The notes: a model not told the origin generated them from the sequence alone. Counted from the stretch's first letter, positions 37,185 to 46,867 are shown. The stretch: DNA of 64,000 bases from Aminobacterium sp. MB27-C1 (GCF_030908405.1 NZ_CP133089.1:620001-684000); one strand, 5' to 3'. Numbers and translations are program-made.

Positions 37185-37263
37185 TGCAGCTAATAAGGAG
37201 GTGAACTGGACGCTTTGGCAGGCACCAGTTATCTTGAATGTTAAGTTTCAGAAGGTGAATAAA

Positions 37264-38103
37264 ATGAAATCTTTGGTTCTAGAGCTTCAACGAGAAGCAA
37301 TGAATACTAACAGCCTTCTTTCAGATATTTTAAGAAAGGCTTTGGTTGTTGCGACGAAACTCAAAATTGATGATTTTAAAAGATGGATTGAGTCTGAGAT
37401 GAAAGGTTATGCTGAAAACCAAATACCATCGTACCGGAAAGTGAAAGGCTCAGTGAAAGCTTGGAATCCTTATAACGGTTGGATACCAGTTATTATAGAA
37501 GATTCAGAAGTTAGTGAATTAATTTCAAAAAGAGATATTGGTCAACCCATTTCAGAACTTGAGTCGTTGTTAACTGAAAAAGACAAAGGTGGAGTTTTAC
37601 AGGTTCCTCTACCTCATGAATGGATAATGAAACTCTTTTCACATAGCGAACAATTCCAATTGGGTATGGTGCCAACTTTGATCGTTGACGGGTCACAACT
37701 TGCAGGGATATTGGATGCTGTAAGGAATGAAATATTGGAATGGAGTTTAGAACTTGAAAATCAAGGAATTATTGGTGATGGTATGTCCTTTTCAAGCGAA
37801 GAAATTAGCAAGGCAGGATCAGTGACTTATAATATTCAAAGCTTTAAAGGCATATTGGGGGATGTATCATCTTCAAATGTGCAAATCGGTGATTATTCAA
37901 GCATCCATGGTGCTTTAAAAGAAAAAGGTGTTCCTCAAGAAGAAAGAAATGAAATAGAGAATATATTAGACGAACTAAAATGTGCAGATCCTTCTAAACG
38001 TAAGACGTTAATCCAAAGAGGGTTTAGTTGGATAAAACGAAATGCAGCTACCATAGGCACCCTTTCAACAACTATTCAAAGTTGGTTTGACATGCTTAGA
38101 TGA
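37264..38103 (+). CDS. AbiTii-domain protein (phage abortive infection type)
   Basis: A 279-residue protein whose N-terminus (LVLELQREAMNTNSLLSDIL, ALVVATKLKIDDFKRWIESE, then GYAENQIPSYRKVKG) matches what I know of the AbiTii domain found in abortive-infection proteins. The middle has a VQIGDYSSIHG segment, and the C-terminus a basic helix. ATG 37264 has AGAAGG upstream; the frame extends further without support. Just upstream, GTTAAGT (37240) and an AACTGG/CCAGTT stem could mark a cassette boundary. Confidence 0.6.
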   Translation: MKSLVLELQREAMNTNSLLSDILRKALVVATKLKIDDFKRWIESEMKGYAENQIPSYRKVKGSVKAWNPYNGWIPVIIEDSEVSELISKRDIGQPISELESLLTEKDKGGVLQVPLPHEWIMKLFSHSEQFQLGMVPTLIVDGSQLAGILDAVRNEILEWSLELENQGIIGDGMSFSSEEISKAGSVTYNIQSFKGILGDVSSSNVQIGDYSSIHGALKEKGVPQEERNEIENILDELKCADPSKRKTLIQRGFSWIKRNAATIGTLSTTIQSWFDMLR

Positions 38104-38640
38104 CGATCTGCCACCTAAAAAATGCTTAACCATTTGCTGATAAGGACGCATCTGAGGATATGAAGGCTAATGACACAGCCGAGCTTATGTATGCTGAGAT
38201 CAGAAAGAACAATGGAAAGATTATAGATGAGCCAGACCTTGACGATTTGCTCGAAATATGAAGGTTGAAACAACAATATTCCAATCTACCGAACAATGCT
38301 TGGGAAGAGAATGTAATGCTGGGATATTCGTACCGTCAATGCTTCTTTTCATCGCTCCATTGTTTCTTTTTGCCAAAAAGTGGTAAAAATTATAGTAGTT
38401 AATTACAGCGCTTACAAATAGCGAGTCTTGATTATTAGGAAGTTATTCATCTCAAAAATTATTTTCCAAACTAATTTCCATTTATGGCCGGTTCTTAGTA
38501 TATTAAATATATTGATTTTTGCTATAAAAGACTGATATAAATTTAAAGTTGCGGCAAGTAGGGGATCCAGTGTTTGTAAGGGATTGCAGGTTTTACGGTA
38601 GAGGTGTAGCTTTTATCCGCGCTTACACTAGCATTGGGTT
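38104..38640. other. Gene-poor stretch with a coding remnant
   Basis: An open fragment at about 38138-38261 reads ADKDASEDMKANDTAELMYA and ends LDDLLEI; it looks like the tail of a lost gene with no start. The rest (38262-38640) is AT-rich with no credible frame. Confidence 0.5.
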
Positions 38641-38678
38641 AAAGTAGTCAGATAGCAAGCATGTCTGGCTACTTTTTT
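38641..38678 (+). terminator. Terminator-like hairpin
   Basis: AAAGTAGTCAGA (38641-38652) pairs with TCTGGCTACTTT with one wobble, followed by a T-run. It ends no intact gene now visible. Confidence 0.6.
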
Positions 38679-38844
38679 GTAGCTACGAAAAAATCTATAG
38701 CTGACTTTTATTCCTGAGTTCTCAAAATGATTTGGATGAGTATCCATTTTCAAGAAAGGTTGCCTAAGATTAGAGTTCATAATTATGATAATATCTTAAT
38801 GAAATATTACACACTATGTTTTACTAATCTATTGGAGATAATTA

Positions 38845-40366
38845 ATGTGTGTATTTAAATTCTTTTCTGGAATTGACTACCTTCTTGTCCAACTTTATGG
38901 AGTAGCGAAAGACATATTTCATATTCTCAATCGGTATGTTTTGATAAAAGAGTTATCTCAGATTTATCAAATAGGTTCATTGCATGAGCTTTACATATCG
39001 CGGCACCGTAGAGATAAGTTATTTTCTCTTTCACGACATCTCGTGCTGAAATCATTCAATCCTTGGTCCTTTTGCATAACATAGGTCATGTCTCTGGTAC
39101 TTTTGCATGTGTAAGATAAAGCTATTGACCATTCGAAGAATTTTGCCAACACCGCAATCTAAAATGGTATTTTGATCAGGTATTAAAAAACTTTGATGTT
39201 ATGAGCTTTCACAAAATTATTTCTTATATAAAAATATCGGGACTGTGTTTTGATCAACAGTTAAAACAAAAATGTTATCAAATTTTTGATTGGCATCTTG
39301 ATCCTTTTAGGCCAAGAGATATCGAGGACGAGGTATTCAAAAGTGCAGGTTACTTAGTTTTAAGTAGTTAGATTTAAGACATTCTTCTGTGCCTTTCAAT
39401 CTTTCTTTGGATTAAGTTATCAAAAGCTGGGAGAAGAATCTTTCAGTTTGGTTTTCACGTGAATTAAGTATTTCTAAGTTTATTTCTTCTATGCATGTTG
39501 AATTTTTGAGACGCCTATATCATCGAAATGAAACGGCACCTTTTAAAAATACTGCCTTTAAGTATTTTTATTTGTATTTTTATTTGTATTTTTCGGGGTT
39601 AGATACTTCTCTTTCCGAACTCCGAAAGGGCATTAAGAATTATTATTCTGAAAATCCAAGAGAAGAACATATTTGTTTAGCTTTCGAAACAAAGAACTTA
39701 CAAACTGCAATAAGGGCAAAAAATTTTTTCTTGCCGTCCCCAAATGCAGGAATATTCATAGAACGGACTAATTCATTGGAAAACACAAATATGTTAGTTT
39801 CATTTTATGCTAAAAAAATTATGAAAATATAAGTCATCCTTTTCGTTCAATTGCTCTTTTACTAAATAGTTTTATTGAAGATAAGGAAGTCCAGCAAGCA
39901 GCTGGAGCGATTATTACAAGATATTTTGTTGAAAGTGTTGCACGAGTTATTCGATTGTTTTATCGAAGGTTATATCAAGAAGTATGATTCTGCCGAAGCT
40001 TTTTTAATTAATAAAGGTGCTAAGAGGAGTGCAAAAATATTACGAAATAAAATTAAGGTTTTTAAATCACTTGATGAAGATAGGAAACACCAATTAAAGA
40101 TATTAGCTGATGCAATTGAAGCTCAACACTTTAGAGGGTATATCATTACTTTATTAGGGAAAATAGATGTAATTAATTGGACTGCGGCAAATATCGATGG
40201 GATTGCTCTATTGGTGAATAGACGCCAATTATCAGTATTAATAATCGAAGCAAAGAATAAAAATCAGAATGCTCAAGCTCAGGCAGTTAGAGATCTCCAA
40301 CGGATGTTTCAAGATCTTAGAATTAAAACTACTTCCCATATTGTACAGTTGCCAAGAGGAGCGTGA
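38845..40366 (+). pseudogene. Decayed gene with PD-(D/E)xK-like C-terminus
   Basis: Coding-like stretches lie in different frames in one direction: 38845-39084; about 39158-39371 (HRNLKWYFDQVLKNFDVM to DEVFKSAGYLVLSS); about 39415-39832 (SVWFSRELSISKFISSMHV to YAKKIMKI); about 39836-39988 (FVESVARVIRLFYRRLYQEV); and about 39985-40366 (YDSAEAFLINKGAKRS to IVQLPRGA). Together they suggest one or two large genes broken by frameshifts and stops. The last piece has DGIALLV..........IIEAKNK, the spacing of a PD-(D/E)xK nuclease core. The product is unrecognised; it is probably a lost defence nuclease. Confidence 0.6.
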
Positions 40367-40516
40367 ACTTTAATCCGTTAACAATAACAAAATGAAGCCA
40401 TTCGCTAAATTATTTCGGATAATGTGCTGATTTTATTTTGATATCATTGCTTTCCAGCCCCAAAAGAGAATTGGATCTGCAAAGAATCAGTTGAATAGAG
40501 AAAGAAGGTTTATATA

Positions 40517-41638
40517 TTGAACGACTTGAAGATGGTTAAAGCTACTCTTTCGAAGATTCAGGATGACATGGAATTTTTGAGCAGGTTGAATCAGCCTTCC
40601 TATACCAACTTAGTTGAGCAAATGAGAAATGTGATGGAGCCAATTTGTATTCAAGAAGAAGCTATTCGAGTCTTGACATCATCTCCCTCTTTTGCGTTTA
40701 TAAATGAGATTATCGGAATTGGACAGCAAAAGCAAGAATTTATCAATCAGGTAAGAACAAAAGATATAATTTTCGATAACTTAGTAAAGGTGCATCACTC
40801 TTGGCTTAAAGATATCATGCCCCATCATTGCAGCATTGCTACTCAACTTGAAGCCACTGCAAAACTTTCGTTATGCAATGTCTCATATCAGTTAGCTGCT
40901 GCAGAGAGGATTTTTTCTGGTATAGATTTAGAATCATTACAGATGCGATTTCACAAAGAAGTTGTAGATATTGGGCATGATGTGTCCAATTTGATGACTT
41001 CCTATGGTAGTTTAGCTGATTCTATGAAAAGCCTTCCTAAAATTATTCAGCAACCATCATTTATCATTCCTGGAGCGACGCGAGAACTACTCACAACAGG
41101 CTACGTGTTGGAGTCACTAAATCCTTTGAAGAAGTCAAATGATAGAGACGATGATTCTGATATCTCAATAATTTCAGAAATTGAACAGGAAACTTCTAAC
41201 TGTATTGACCTCTTGCAGCAAGTGAATCTATCTCTTGTTTTACCGTACGAAGGGGCACGTGACGCTTTGTACGGAAATAATCCAGATCGGTCAAGACATA
41301 TTTTGAGTTCACTAAGAGAGCTTTGGAATCATCTCCTTAGACAATTAGCACCGGATGATCGAGTTATTCAATGGATCCAGGAACACGGCTATCAAGGATA
41401 CTTGGAAAATGGGCGTCCAACAAGACGTTCCAAAGTCTTGTATATCTGCAGGAATCTGAATAATGATCCATTGACCAAGTTTATCGATGTAGACACTCGA
41501 GCGCTTGTGAAGTTGATGGAATTTTTCAACCAAGTCCACAATTTGAATATTGAACTCACCGATAAGCAGCTTCGTGCCATTATCCTTAAAAGTGACTCTT
41601 GGTTGATGTATATCCTTCAGATTTGGATGGTGTCTTGA
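40517..41638 (+). CDS. Hypothetical protein with HEPN-like C-terminal domain
   Basis: A 373-residue intact protein, helical throughout. The C-terminal part (about 245-373) contains YEGARDALYGNNPDRSRHIL, then SLRELWNHLLRQLAPDD with an Rx4H motif (RELWNH), and GRPTRRSKVLYICRNLN. This part resembles, from memory and with low certainty, the predicted pPIWI-associated nuclease domain found in defence loci. The start context is TTG after GAAAGAAGG, so the exact start is uncertain. No partner gene is intact beside it. Confidence 0.6.
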   Translation: MNDLKMVKATLSKIQDDMEFLSRLNQPSYTNLVEQMRNVMEPICIQEEAIRVLTSSPSFAFINEIIGIGQQKQEFINQVRTKDIIFDNLVKVHHSWLKDIMPHHCSIATQLEATAKLSLCNVSYQLAAAERIFSGIDLESLQMRFHKEVVDIGHDVSNLMTSYGSLADSMKSLPKIIQQPSFIIPGATRELLTTGYVLESLNPLKKSNDRDDDSDISIISEIEQETSNCIDLLQQVNLSLVLPYEGARDALYGNNPDRSRHILSSLRELWNHLLRQLAPDDRVIQWIQEHGYQGYLENGRPTRRSKVLYICRNLNNDPLTKFIDVDTRALVKLMEFFNQVHNLNIELTDKQLRAIILKSDSWLMYILQIWMVS

Positions 41639-41816
41639 TAGAGTATTAATTCAACTCTTGCGTAGCTATTCAATTCGGAGTGCGGCTTTTTAATTAAGAA
41701 AACTTAAGCATCGTTTTTTTGCGAGGAAGGTTGTTTTAAAATGGGACAGAATTTGACCTCATCATTTTGGGCAGGGTATAAGTTGCTTCACAGGTAATTA
41801 CAAGTGGAATGAATAA

Positions 41817-42292
41817 AAACTTTCTTTAAAAGGTGGGAGTATCTCAGGAAAAGAAAGTATTCCAATTCTGGAAGATGTTGCAAGTGAAATAATATTCTTG
41901 TCAGATAAAACTTGTTGTATATGTAGGGAGAAAGGTAAGGTAGTGCAAATCCATCATCTGGATGGAAATCCACCAAACAATAGAAAAGACAACCTTGCAG
42001 TCCTTTGTCTGGAATGTTATAACGAAACGCAAGTTAGAGGAGGTTTTGGACGAAAACTTAACAAGCCAACAATTGAAAGGTATCGAGATGATTGTACTAG
42101 AAGGTTAAAGAGAGCAGGGAAGTGTTTCCAAGGCATTACTATGAAGCAACGGGTGAAAAATACCGTCGTCTGTTTCATGTCGGGCTCAGACTTCCATTGA
42201 GAGATATCTTACATTACAAAGAGATGAAAAACAGAGAGCAATTGATTTTTAAAACTTCAAGGCCAAAATCAATGTTATTAAAGCTAAAGTAA
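41817..42292 (+). pseudogene. HNH endonuclease gene, frameshifted
   Basis: The frame is open from 41817 after a TAA and reads GGSISGKESIPILEDVASEI, then CCICREKGKVVQIHHLDGN and NNRKDNLAVLCLECYNETQ: a treble-clef HNH nuclease with CxxC, HH and CxxC. Near 42135 the sense continues in another frame (HYYEATGEKYRRLFHVGLRL to the TAA at 42290-42292), so a frameshift has occurred. No proper start codon is seen upstream. It was likely a cargo nuclease. Confidence 0.65.
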
Positions 42293-42720
42293 TGATAGAT
42301 TTTGATAACGGTGTTGGCAGCGGTGTTACCTCTGAACAGATGCAAGCTGGTTATGATTATATTAATGTACTTGAGGGTATCTTAATCTATCTTGGTTACT
42401 TCTTTGAAAGATGTCCAAATGATTTTAGCAGTTGGGAAGAATATTTATTTGATGGAGTTTAAAGACTCTTTTCTTTTTATAGAGTTTTAAAAGAAGCTAT
42501 GGTACCTGGTGGAATCATAGTTGCTCTACTTGTTTGCACCGATGTTATGTCTAGTCTTGAGGACAAAATAGTTGAGATGATGCATGTTATGTCTTAAATT
42601 CGAATCCAATAACAAGGATTCTTTTAAAGATTGGGCTTGTGTATAACGTTCTATTGGATAGGAGAAATTCTATTGTTCATGAATCTTCTCATAAATATCA
42701 GCCATATCCGCTGCTAGAAG
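42293..42720. other. Remnant-bearing gap between HNH pseudogene and R2 copy a
   Basis: An open fragment reads MIDFDNGVGSGVTSEQMQAG and ends WEEYLFDGV at about 42462; it has no recognised family. The following 260 bases carry short broken frames only. Confidence 0.45.
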
Positions 42721-42926
42721 TCTTAAAATCGAAAAAACACCTACCTATCTATTTTACAAAGGCAAGATCTACTATTTTCGAATCGCATACCTATCGAGGT
42801 ACGCCAAGTTACCGGACGAACAGAACTAAACTATTCGTTGTAGACACAAAGTTTGCAATATGTCCGCGCAAAAGCCATTGTTCTTGCAGGTTTTATGCGA
42901 GACCTTTTCATAAATATACGCAGAAG
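42721..42926 (+). pseudogene. R2 copy a: N-terminal remnant of a tyrosine recombinase
   Basis: In one frame it reads KTPTYLFYKGKIYYFRIAYL and then RYAKLPDEQN followed by a stop, the style of the DUF6538-type N-terminus of phage/island integrases (YLFRRG..YYFRxRIP). The stretch is a diverged duplicate of 48762-48963. The catalytic domain is absent. It lies at the right end of module 1, just before the 9-bp copy of the ssrA end. Confidence 0.65.
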
Positions 42927-42940
42927 TGATTACCCTTGCA

Positions 42941-42949
42941 CCTCCACCA
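42941..42949. repeat. Copy of the ssrA 3' terminus (candidate attachment site)
   Basis: CCTCCACCA is identical to the last nine bases of ssrA (35989-35997). It lies about 85 bases before R1 copy b, while the true ssrA end lies about 100 bases before R1 copy a. Nine bases alone could be chance; the repeated arrangement is what supports it. Confidence 0.45.
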
Positions 42950-43030
42950 TGATTACAAACAATCTAAAGAAAAGAAGCTGTAGGCTGCTTTTTTGTACCA
43001 AACCTGCTCAGTAATATTTACTTTTCCATG

Positions 43031-43310
43031 TCAATTCCAGGAAATGATTGGCATCAGTATCCAAAACCTAAATGTGAAATCGTTGAATTTATCTAAAAAC
43101 GCCTTCGGTAACTTGATCGTAGGTGATATCTCTTTTCACAATTACCCTATATTAACTATGATATCCGTAGGAATAATTTCAAGTTTTTTCTTAATAATAT
43201 GCTTTTATGGTATATTTAATTGTGTACGATGGAATTGTTTGGTAGAGAAAGGTTATGATCAGTGACATTTCAGATGAGGTATAAAGAAACGAATAAATAA
43301 CTTGTTATGC
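43031..43310. repeat. R1 left repeat, copy b (module 2)
   Basis: About 98% identical over about 230 bases to 36098-36328. The right end carries a short dyad ATAAC-TT-GTTAT followed by GTTATGC (43304-43310), the form of an integron recombination core. The 73-residue open frame is kept with an Ile-to-Asn and a Leu-to-Pro change. Module 2 cargo starts 15 bases later. Confidence 0.85.
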
Positions 43311-43324
43311 AAGGAGAAGGATAG

Positions 43325-43786
43325 ATGAAAATACTTGCCATCCGATGCAGCAATTGCGATTTCGCGTATGCAATAGTCGAGGGTAGTAAAGGGTCTCCAA
43401 CCGTGATTGATTCTGAAGTTGTCGGTTACCCAAAGGGATACGATGAGCATGTTCTCTTTCACTGGTTTCATCAGGAAATCATGGAGCTGATCAACCATTA
43501 CAGCCCCGACGGAGTGGCCGTCAAAGCTGCCGAGCCTATGGTAAAGCGATCGGGGATATTGGAAACCCGAATAAGAATTGAGGGCATCGCCCTAATGTCG
43601 GGGGCAGAAGCCGGTTGTTCCATCGCTTGCCGCAAAGTCAAGTCAACCATTGCGAAGGACCTTGGCATGAAAGGAAAGGGCAAGTATCTCGAAACGAAAC
43701 TTATTACAAGCCCGATTGCGGGGTTCGATTCATACAACACAAAGCGGCAGGAAGCCATCCTTGTGGGATGGAGCTGTTTGAAGTAG
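43325..43786 (+). CDS. RNase H-fold-like protein paired with kinase
   Basis: A 153-residue protein that starts MKILAIRCSNCDFAYAIVEG, the first strand pattern of the RNase H/RuvC-like fold (DUF3010-like), and has VAVKAAEPMVKRSG and ARRKVKS-type basic segments. Catalytic acidic residues are not obvious, so it may be a binding protein. AAGGAGAAGG precedes the start. Its last 19 bases overlap the kinase gene, so the pair is coupled and may form a two-component module. Confidence 0.6.
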   Translation: MKILAIRCSNCDFAYAIVEGSKGSPTVIDSEVVGYPKGYDEHVLFHWFHQEIMELINHYSPDGVAVKAAEPMVKRSGILETRIRIEGIALMSGAEAGCSIACRKVKSTIAKDLGMKGKGKYLETKLITSPIAGFDSYNTKRQEAILVGWSCLK

Positions 43787-44823
43787 ACATGGCTGCATCG
43801 TTCGACTTCAAGAAGCGGCTTGGATCTGGATGCTTTGGGGAAGTCTGGTATGCCATCGACAATGGTCTCGGCTGCGAAATAGCCCTCAAGTGTATTCCTC
43901 CAGAAAAGATCATCAACTCTTCGAACCTTCACCAAGAAGCTCAGACCCTCAAAGCGTCCGAGCACGCCAACATCGTGCGTGTTACGGAGACGGGTATTTT
44001 GTCAGATGGACGTGTGTACATTTCCATGGAGTACTTGCCCCGCGGCAGCGTTGAGGACGAGGCGAGCGGAGCCTTTCTCCCGCTGCCAAGAGCGAAACAG
44101 TTGATGGTGGATGTTCTTAGGGGGTTGGCTCACGCACATTCTCAAGGCATTGTCCATCGCGACATCAAACCCGCCAACATCATGATAGGGAACTCTGGAG
44201 AGGGTAAGCTATCTGACTTCGGGCTGGCGGTTCCCGATATCGCTTCAGTCGATGCGAGTCAGTTCAAGCAGTATCAGTACAGACTTCATCTGGCGCCCGA
44301 AGTTCGCAGAATGAAGGATTACACGACTGTATCCGATATCTACGCTTGCGGCGTAACCTTGTACCGACTGGTCAACGGCGACATCTATCTGCCGCCGATT
44401 GATATCACCGAGGCAACCCGGCGTGCACGGAGGGGCGAGTTCCCTCCTCGCGACCAATACCGCGACTTTATTCCCACATCCCTACGTCGGTTGATAAACA
44501 GAGCGATGAACATTGATCCAACTAAACGATTCCAGTCGGCCGACGATATGCGTCACGCGCTTGAGCAGCAGAGTATTGTTGTCGGATGGACTGAGAAGAG
44601 AATTCACGGTGGAAAGTTGTGGGAAGGAGAATCCATACATGGGAGGAAGTACTCTCTGTCGCTAACCCAGGGTGCCAACTTGAGATGGAGCATTGAGTAC
44701 AAGACGGCCTTTGGAGGTGCTCTACGCCGACGATCCGTAGACTGTCATACTGATCTTACCAATTCCAAATCTCTTCAGTTAGCAAGACGAATATTGCAAA
44801 GAGTGACAAAGACGGAAACATAA
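43768..44823 (+). CDS. Serine/threonine protein kinase
   Basis: A Hanks-type kinase of about 351 residues: glycine loop RLGSGCFGEVWY, Lys in IALKCI, catalytic IVHRDIKPANIMI, SDFGLAVPD and LAPEVRRMKDY. All catalytic residues are present. No membrane segment follows, so it is cytosolic; a C-terminal ~70-residue part (GGKLWEGESIHGRKY) is unrecognised. ATG 43768 is my choice; ATG 43789 is an alternative. The stop lies inside an attC-like structure, as in compact gene cassettes. Cytosolic kinases of this kind occur in phage-defence loci (for example Stk2). Confidence 0.85.
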   Translation: MELFEVDMAASFDFKKRLGSGCFGEVWYAIDNGLGCEIALKCIPPEKIINSSNLHQEAQTLKASEHANIVRVTETGILSDGRVYISMEYLPRGSVEDEASGAFLPLPRAKQLMVDVLRGLAHAHSQGIVHRDIKPANIMIGNSGEGKLSDFGLAVPDIASVDASQFKQYQYRLHLAPEVRRMKDYTTVSDIYACGVTLYRLVNGDIYLPPIDITEATRRARRGEFPPRDQYRDFIPTSLRRLINRAMNIDPTKRFQSADDMRHALEQQSIVVGWTEKRIHGGKLWEGESIHGRKYSLSLTQGANLRWSIEYKTAFGGALRRRSVDCHTDLTNSKSLQLARRILQRVTKTET

Positions 44824-44878
44824 CAACAGCGTCCAAGATACGTTCCCAAATTCGAGATCCTGACGCAGGATGTTATAC
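44817..44878 (+). repeat. attC-like recombination site 1
   Basis: Outer TAAC (44821) pairs with GTTA (44872-44875); inner GCGTC pairs with GACGC, separated by unpaired bases, and the core reads GTTATAC. This imperfect paired-arm layout (about 62 bases) is that of integron attC sites, and it lies exactly at the 3' end of the kinase gene. Confidence 0.6.
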
Positions 44879-44891
44879 GTGAATAATTACC

Positions 44892-45048
44892 ATGAAAAAT
44901 TGGCAAACTTTGAATGGTTGGATTTTGTTACCTCTACGGGGCTATTTACATTCATGAAAATTCTGAAGCCAGCGCGTGAAAGTTGATATGATCATTAACA
45001 AAGTGGTCTTGCGATTTGAAGATGTCAGATTTGTGGAGGACGACGATT
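44892..45048 (+). other. Truncated gene start and remnants
   Basis: ATG 44892 opens a 21-codon frame reading MKNWQTLNGWILLPLRGYLH and then a stop, like the N-terminus of a small membrane protein. A following fragment ends RFEDVRFVEDDD at 45050. Both look like debris of lost cassette genes. Confidence 0.45.
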
Positions 45049-45454
45049 AGTTAATGCAAATGGCCTTGTTCCTCAACGTGTTGTCAGTGGTATAAGTTGT
45101 CCTAGCGGAAATGCTTTCCCTCTGGAGAAAGGTGTGACGTTTGCCGAGTCCTACCTCGAGAATATGAAAGATCATCTTAGCAAACTTTCAGGTAGTGAAA
45201 AAGGATCAGCCACTCGAATAATTAATAATCTTGAAAAGTGAATAGAAAAGTATCGGTACTACAATGAACCATTGGGAGAATGGCAATTCAAGATTGCTTT
45301 TTACACGGAGTGTGCTGAACAGGTTGAATTACTTTCACATAAGATTCTTGAAGATTGTCTAGATAAGCAGGCACCATTTGGTGAAGTGTTTTGTTGCTCA
45401 GTGTCTGAAGCTGTAAAAGTAATTGAAACAGTCCTAGGTCAACTGGGATTGTAA
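45047..45454 (+). pseudogene. Gene remnant with in-frame stop
   Basis: One frame reads NANGLVPQRVVSGISCPSGN to INNLEK, then TGA at 45239-45241, then IEKYRYYNEPLGEWQFKIAF to VIETVLGQLGL ending with TAA 45454. The second half, with LLSHKILEDCLDKQAPFGEV, resembles the C-terminal part of T5orf172/GIY-YIG proteins. No start codon is visible upstream, so the gene is broken. Selenocysteine at this TGA is unlikely because the 5' end is missing too. Confidence 0.5.
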
Positions 45455-45495
45455 GAAAGAAATTAATTTGTGAAGTTTTAATATAAAAAAACGTG

Positions 45496-45530
45496 TAACA
45501 CTTGAGCGCCGGTGAGCTCAAGTGTTAAAT
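45496..45530 (+). repeat. attC-like or terminator-like hairpin 2
   Basis: TAACACTTGAGC (45496-45507) is a perfect 12-bp complement of GCTCAAGTGTTA (45516-45527), ending in the core GTTAAAT. It is shorter and more perfect than classical attC sites, so a simple hairpin is possible. It lies just before the next intact gene. Confidence 0.45.
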
Positions 45531-45541
45531 GCAAAAGGAGC

Positions 45542-46867
45542 ATGGTGGATATTTTTAATAGTCGAGAAATTGCAATTGGCTTGTGGCTGTTAGCATTTTC
45601 AGTTTATATCTATTTGTCTCCCAAAGTGGCCGAGGTCAGAAAATCATTTAGACATTTATTATCTGTGTTTTTTGTAAAACAGATTTTATTGGTGCTCGGT
45701 TTGATGGTTGCGTACATGGTTACTATGGTTTACTTCCTATCTGAATTAGATTTATGGAATGTTGAGCAGATCAAAAACACCATATTTTGGTTTGTGTCAG
45801 TGGGCTTTATGTCTCTGTTCAAGATTGAAACTATAAAAAAGGATAGAAGCTTCTTCAAACACTCAGTCATAGACAATTTGAAGTTATTGGCAATCTTTCA
45901 ATTCATAGTTGGCTTTTACACGTTTACACTTTGGATTGAAGTTCTACTCGCACTTGTTTTGGCATTGATAGGGGCTATGTTGGCTATTACTGAAAGTGAC
46001 AAAAAATATCATCAAGTAAAATCGCTACTTGAATATTTTTTATCGTCCGTTGGCATTATCTTGATTGTTTATTCTTTATATATGCTGGCTACCAATTTTG
46101 GTGAATTTGGTAATGAAAGGACTGTATATGATTTCTTTGTTCCTCCATTGTTAACTCTTTGCTATTTGCCATTTATATTCGCCATGCTCGTTTATTCTAC
46201 ATATGAGCAAGTATTTATCCGCCTACAGTTTTCCATTAAAAATAAAACTTATAGAAATTTGGCAAAACTATACGCCATCATATTCTTCAATATAAGGATG
46301 AGCTTGCTTGATCGCTGGTCATTTCATATCGCTAGGGAAAATATCGAGTCACACGCAGATTTGATAGATTCTTTTCGGCACATTCATAAAGTGAGGAAAG
46401 CGGAACGAAATCCGAAGGATGTACCAATAGACCTTGGATGGAGTCCATATCATGCCAAGGAATTTATTTCAAGCAAAGGGCTGAGTACTGGTTTCTATAA
46501 TCGCGTATTCGAAGATGAATGGTTTGCATCATCTCCAATGGAAGCGTTTGGCGATGTCATTATCCCAGATAATGTTGCTTACTACGTTGAAGGGTCTGAG
46601 GAATTAGCAAATACTTTAAAACTGATAGTCAGTGTGAATGACGCGACCAGATCTCAACAGGCACGACGAAAATTGTTGGAACTCGCTGAAGTATTGAGTT
46701 TGTCTAGCTTAAATAAGCCTCTGTCCGAAGATATGGAGGACGCTATTGTTGAAGGGAAGCCATATTCTGAAAACACTGAGGGTAAGATTATTTCGTTGGC
46801 TGTAGAAGAATGGCCAAACCATAGATTCAATGGATATGATCTTAAATTTGTCATATCAAGCATTTAA
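45542..46867 (+). CDS. Hypothetical polytopic membrane protein
   Basis: A 441-residue protein with about six membrane segments in the first 240 residues (for example WLLAFSVYIYLS, ILLVLGLMVAYMVTMVYFL, VLLALVLALIGAMLA) and a soluble C-terminal half (about 250-441). No family is recognised. The start is ATG 45542 or GTG 45545 directly after AAAAGGAG. It is the only intact long gene between two attC-like sites, so it has the form of a complete gene cassette. A membrane-effector role in defence is only a guess. Confidence 0.65.
   Translation: MVDIFNSREIAIGLWLLAFSVYIYLSPKVAEVRKSFRHLLSVFFVKQILLVLGLMVAYMVTMVYFLSELDLWNVEQIKNTIFWFVSVGFMSLFKIETIKKDRSFFKHSVIDNLKLLAIFQFIVGFYTFTLWIEVLLALVLALIGAMLAITESDKKYHQVKSLLEYFLSSVGIILIVYSLYMLATNFGEFGNERTVYDFFVPPLLTLCYLPFIFAMLVYSTYEQVFIRLQFSIKNKTYRNLAKLYAIIFFNIRMSLLDRWSFHIARENIESHADLIDSFRHIHKVRKAERNPKDVPIDLGWSPYHAKEFISSKGLSTGFYNRVFEDEWFASSPMEAFGDVIIPDNVAYYVEGSEELANTLKLIVSVNDATRSQQARRKLLELAEVLSLSSLNKPLSEDMEDAIVEGKPYSENTEGKIISLAVEEWPNHRFNGYDLKFVISSI

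Noticed and set aside
37190-37246. attC site between the HEPN-like and AbiTii-like genes
   Set aside because: The AACTGG/CCAGTT stem and GTTAAGT core exist, but the outer TAAC box is missing and arm spacing is uneven.
42639-42929. A 96-residue protein across R2 copy a
   Set aside because: The frame does not match the integrase-like frame, its equivalent at 48721-49038 diverges, and both are explained as shadows of the decayed recombinase.
45047-45454. Second selenocysteine candidate (TGA 45239)
   Set aside because: The upstream half has no start codon and the neighbourhood is full of pseudogenes, so a simple nonsense mutation is more likely.
45496-45530. Full attC status for the perfect 12-bp hairpin
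   Set aside because: It is too short and lacks the unpaired bases of attC; kept as attC-like or terminator-like only.
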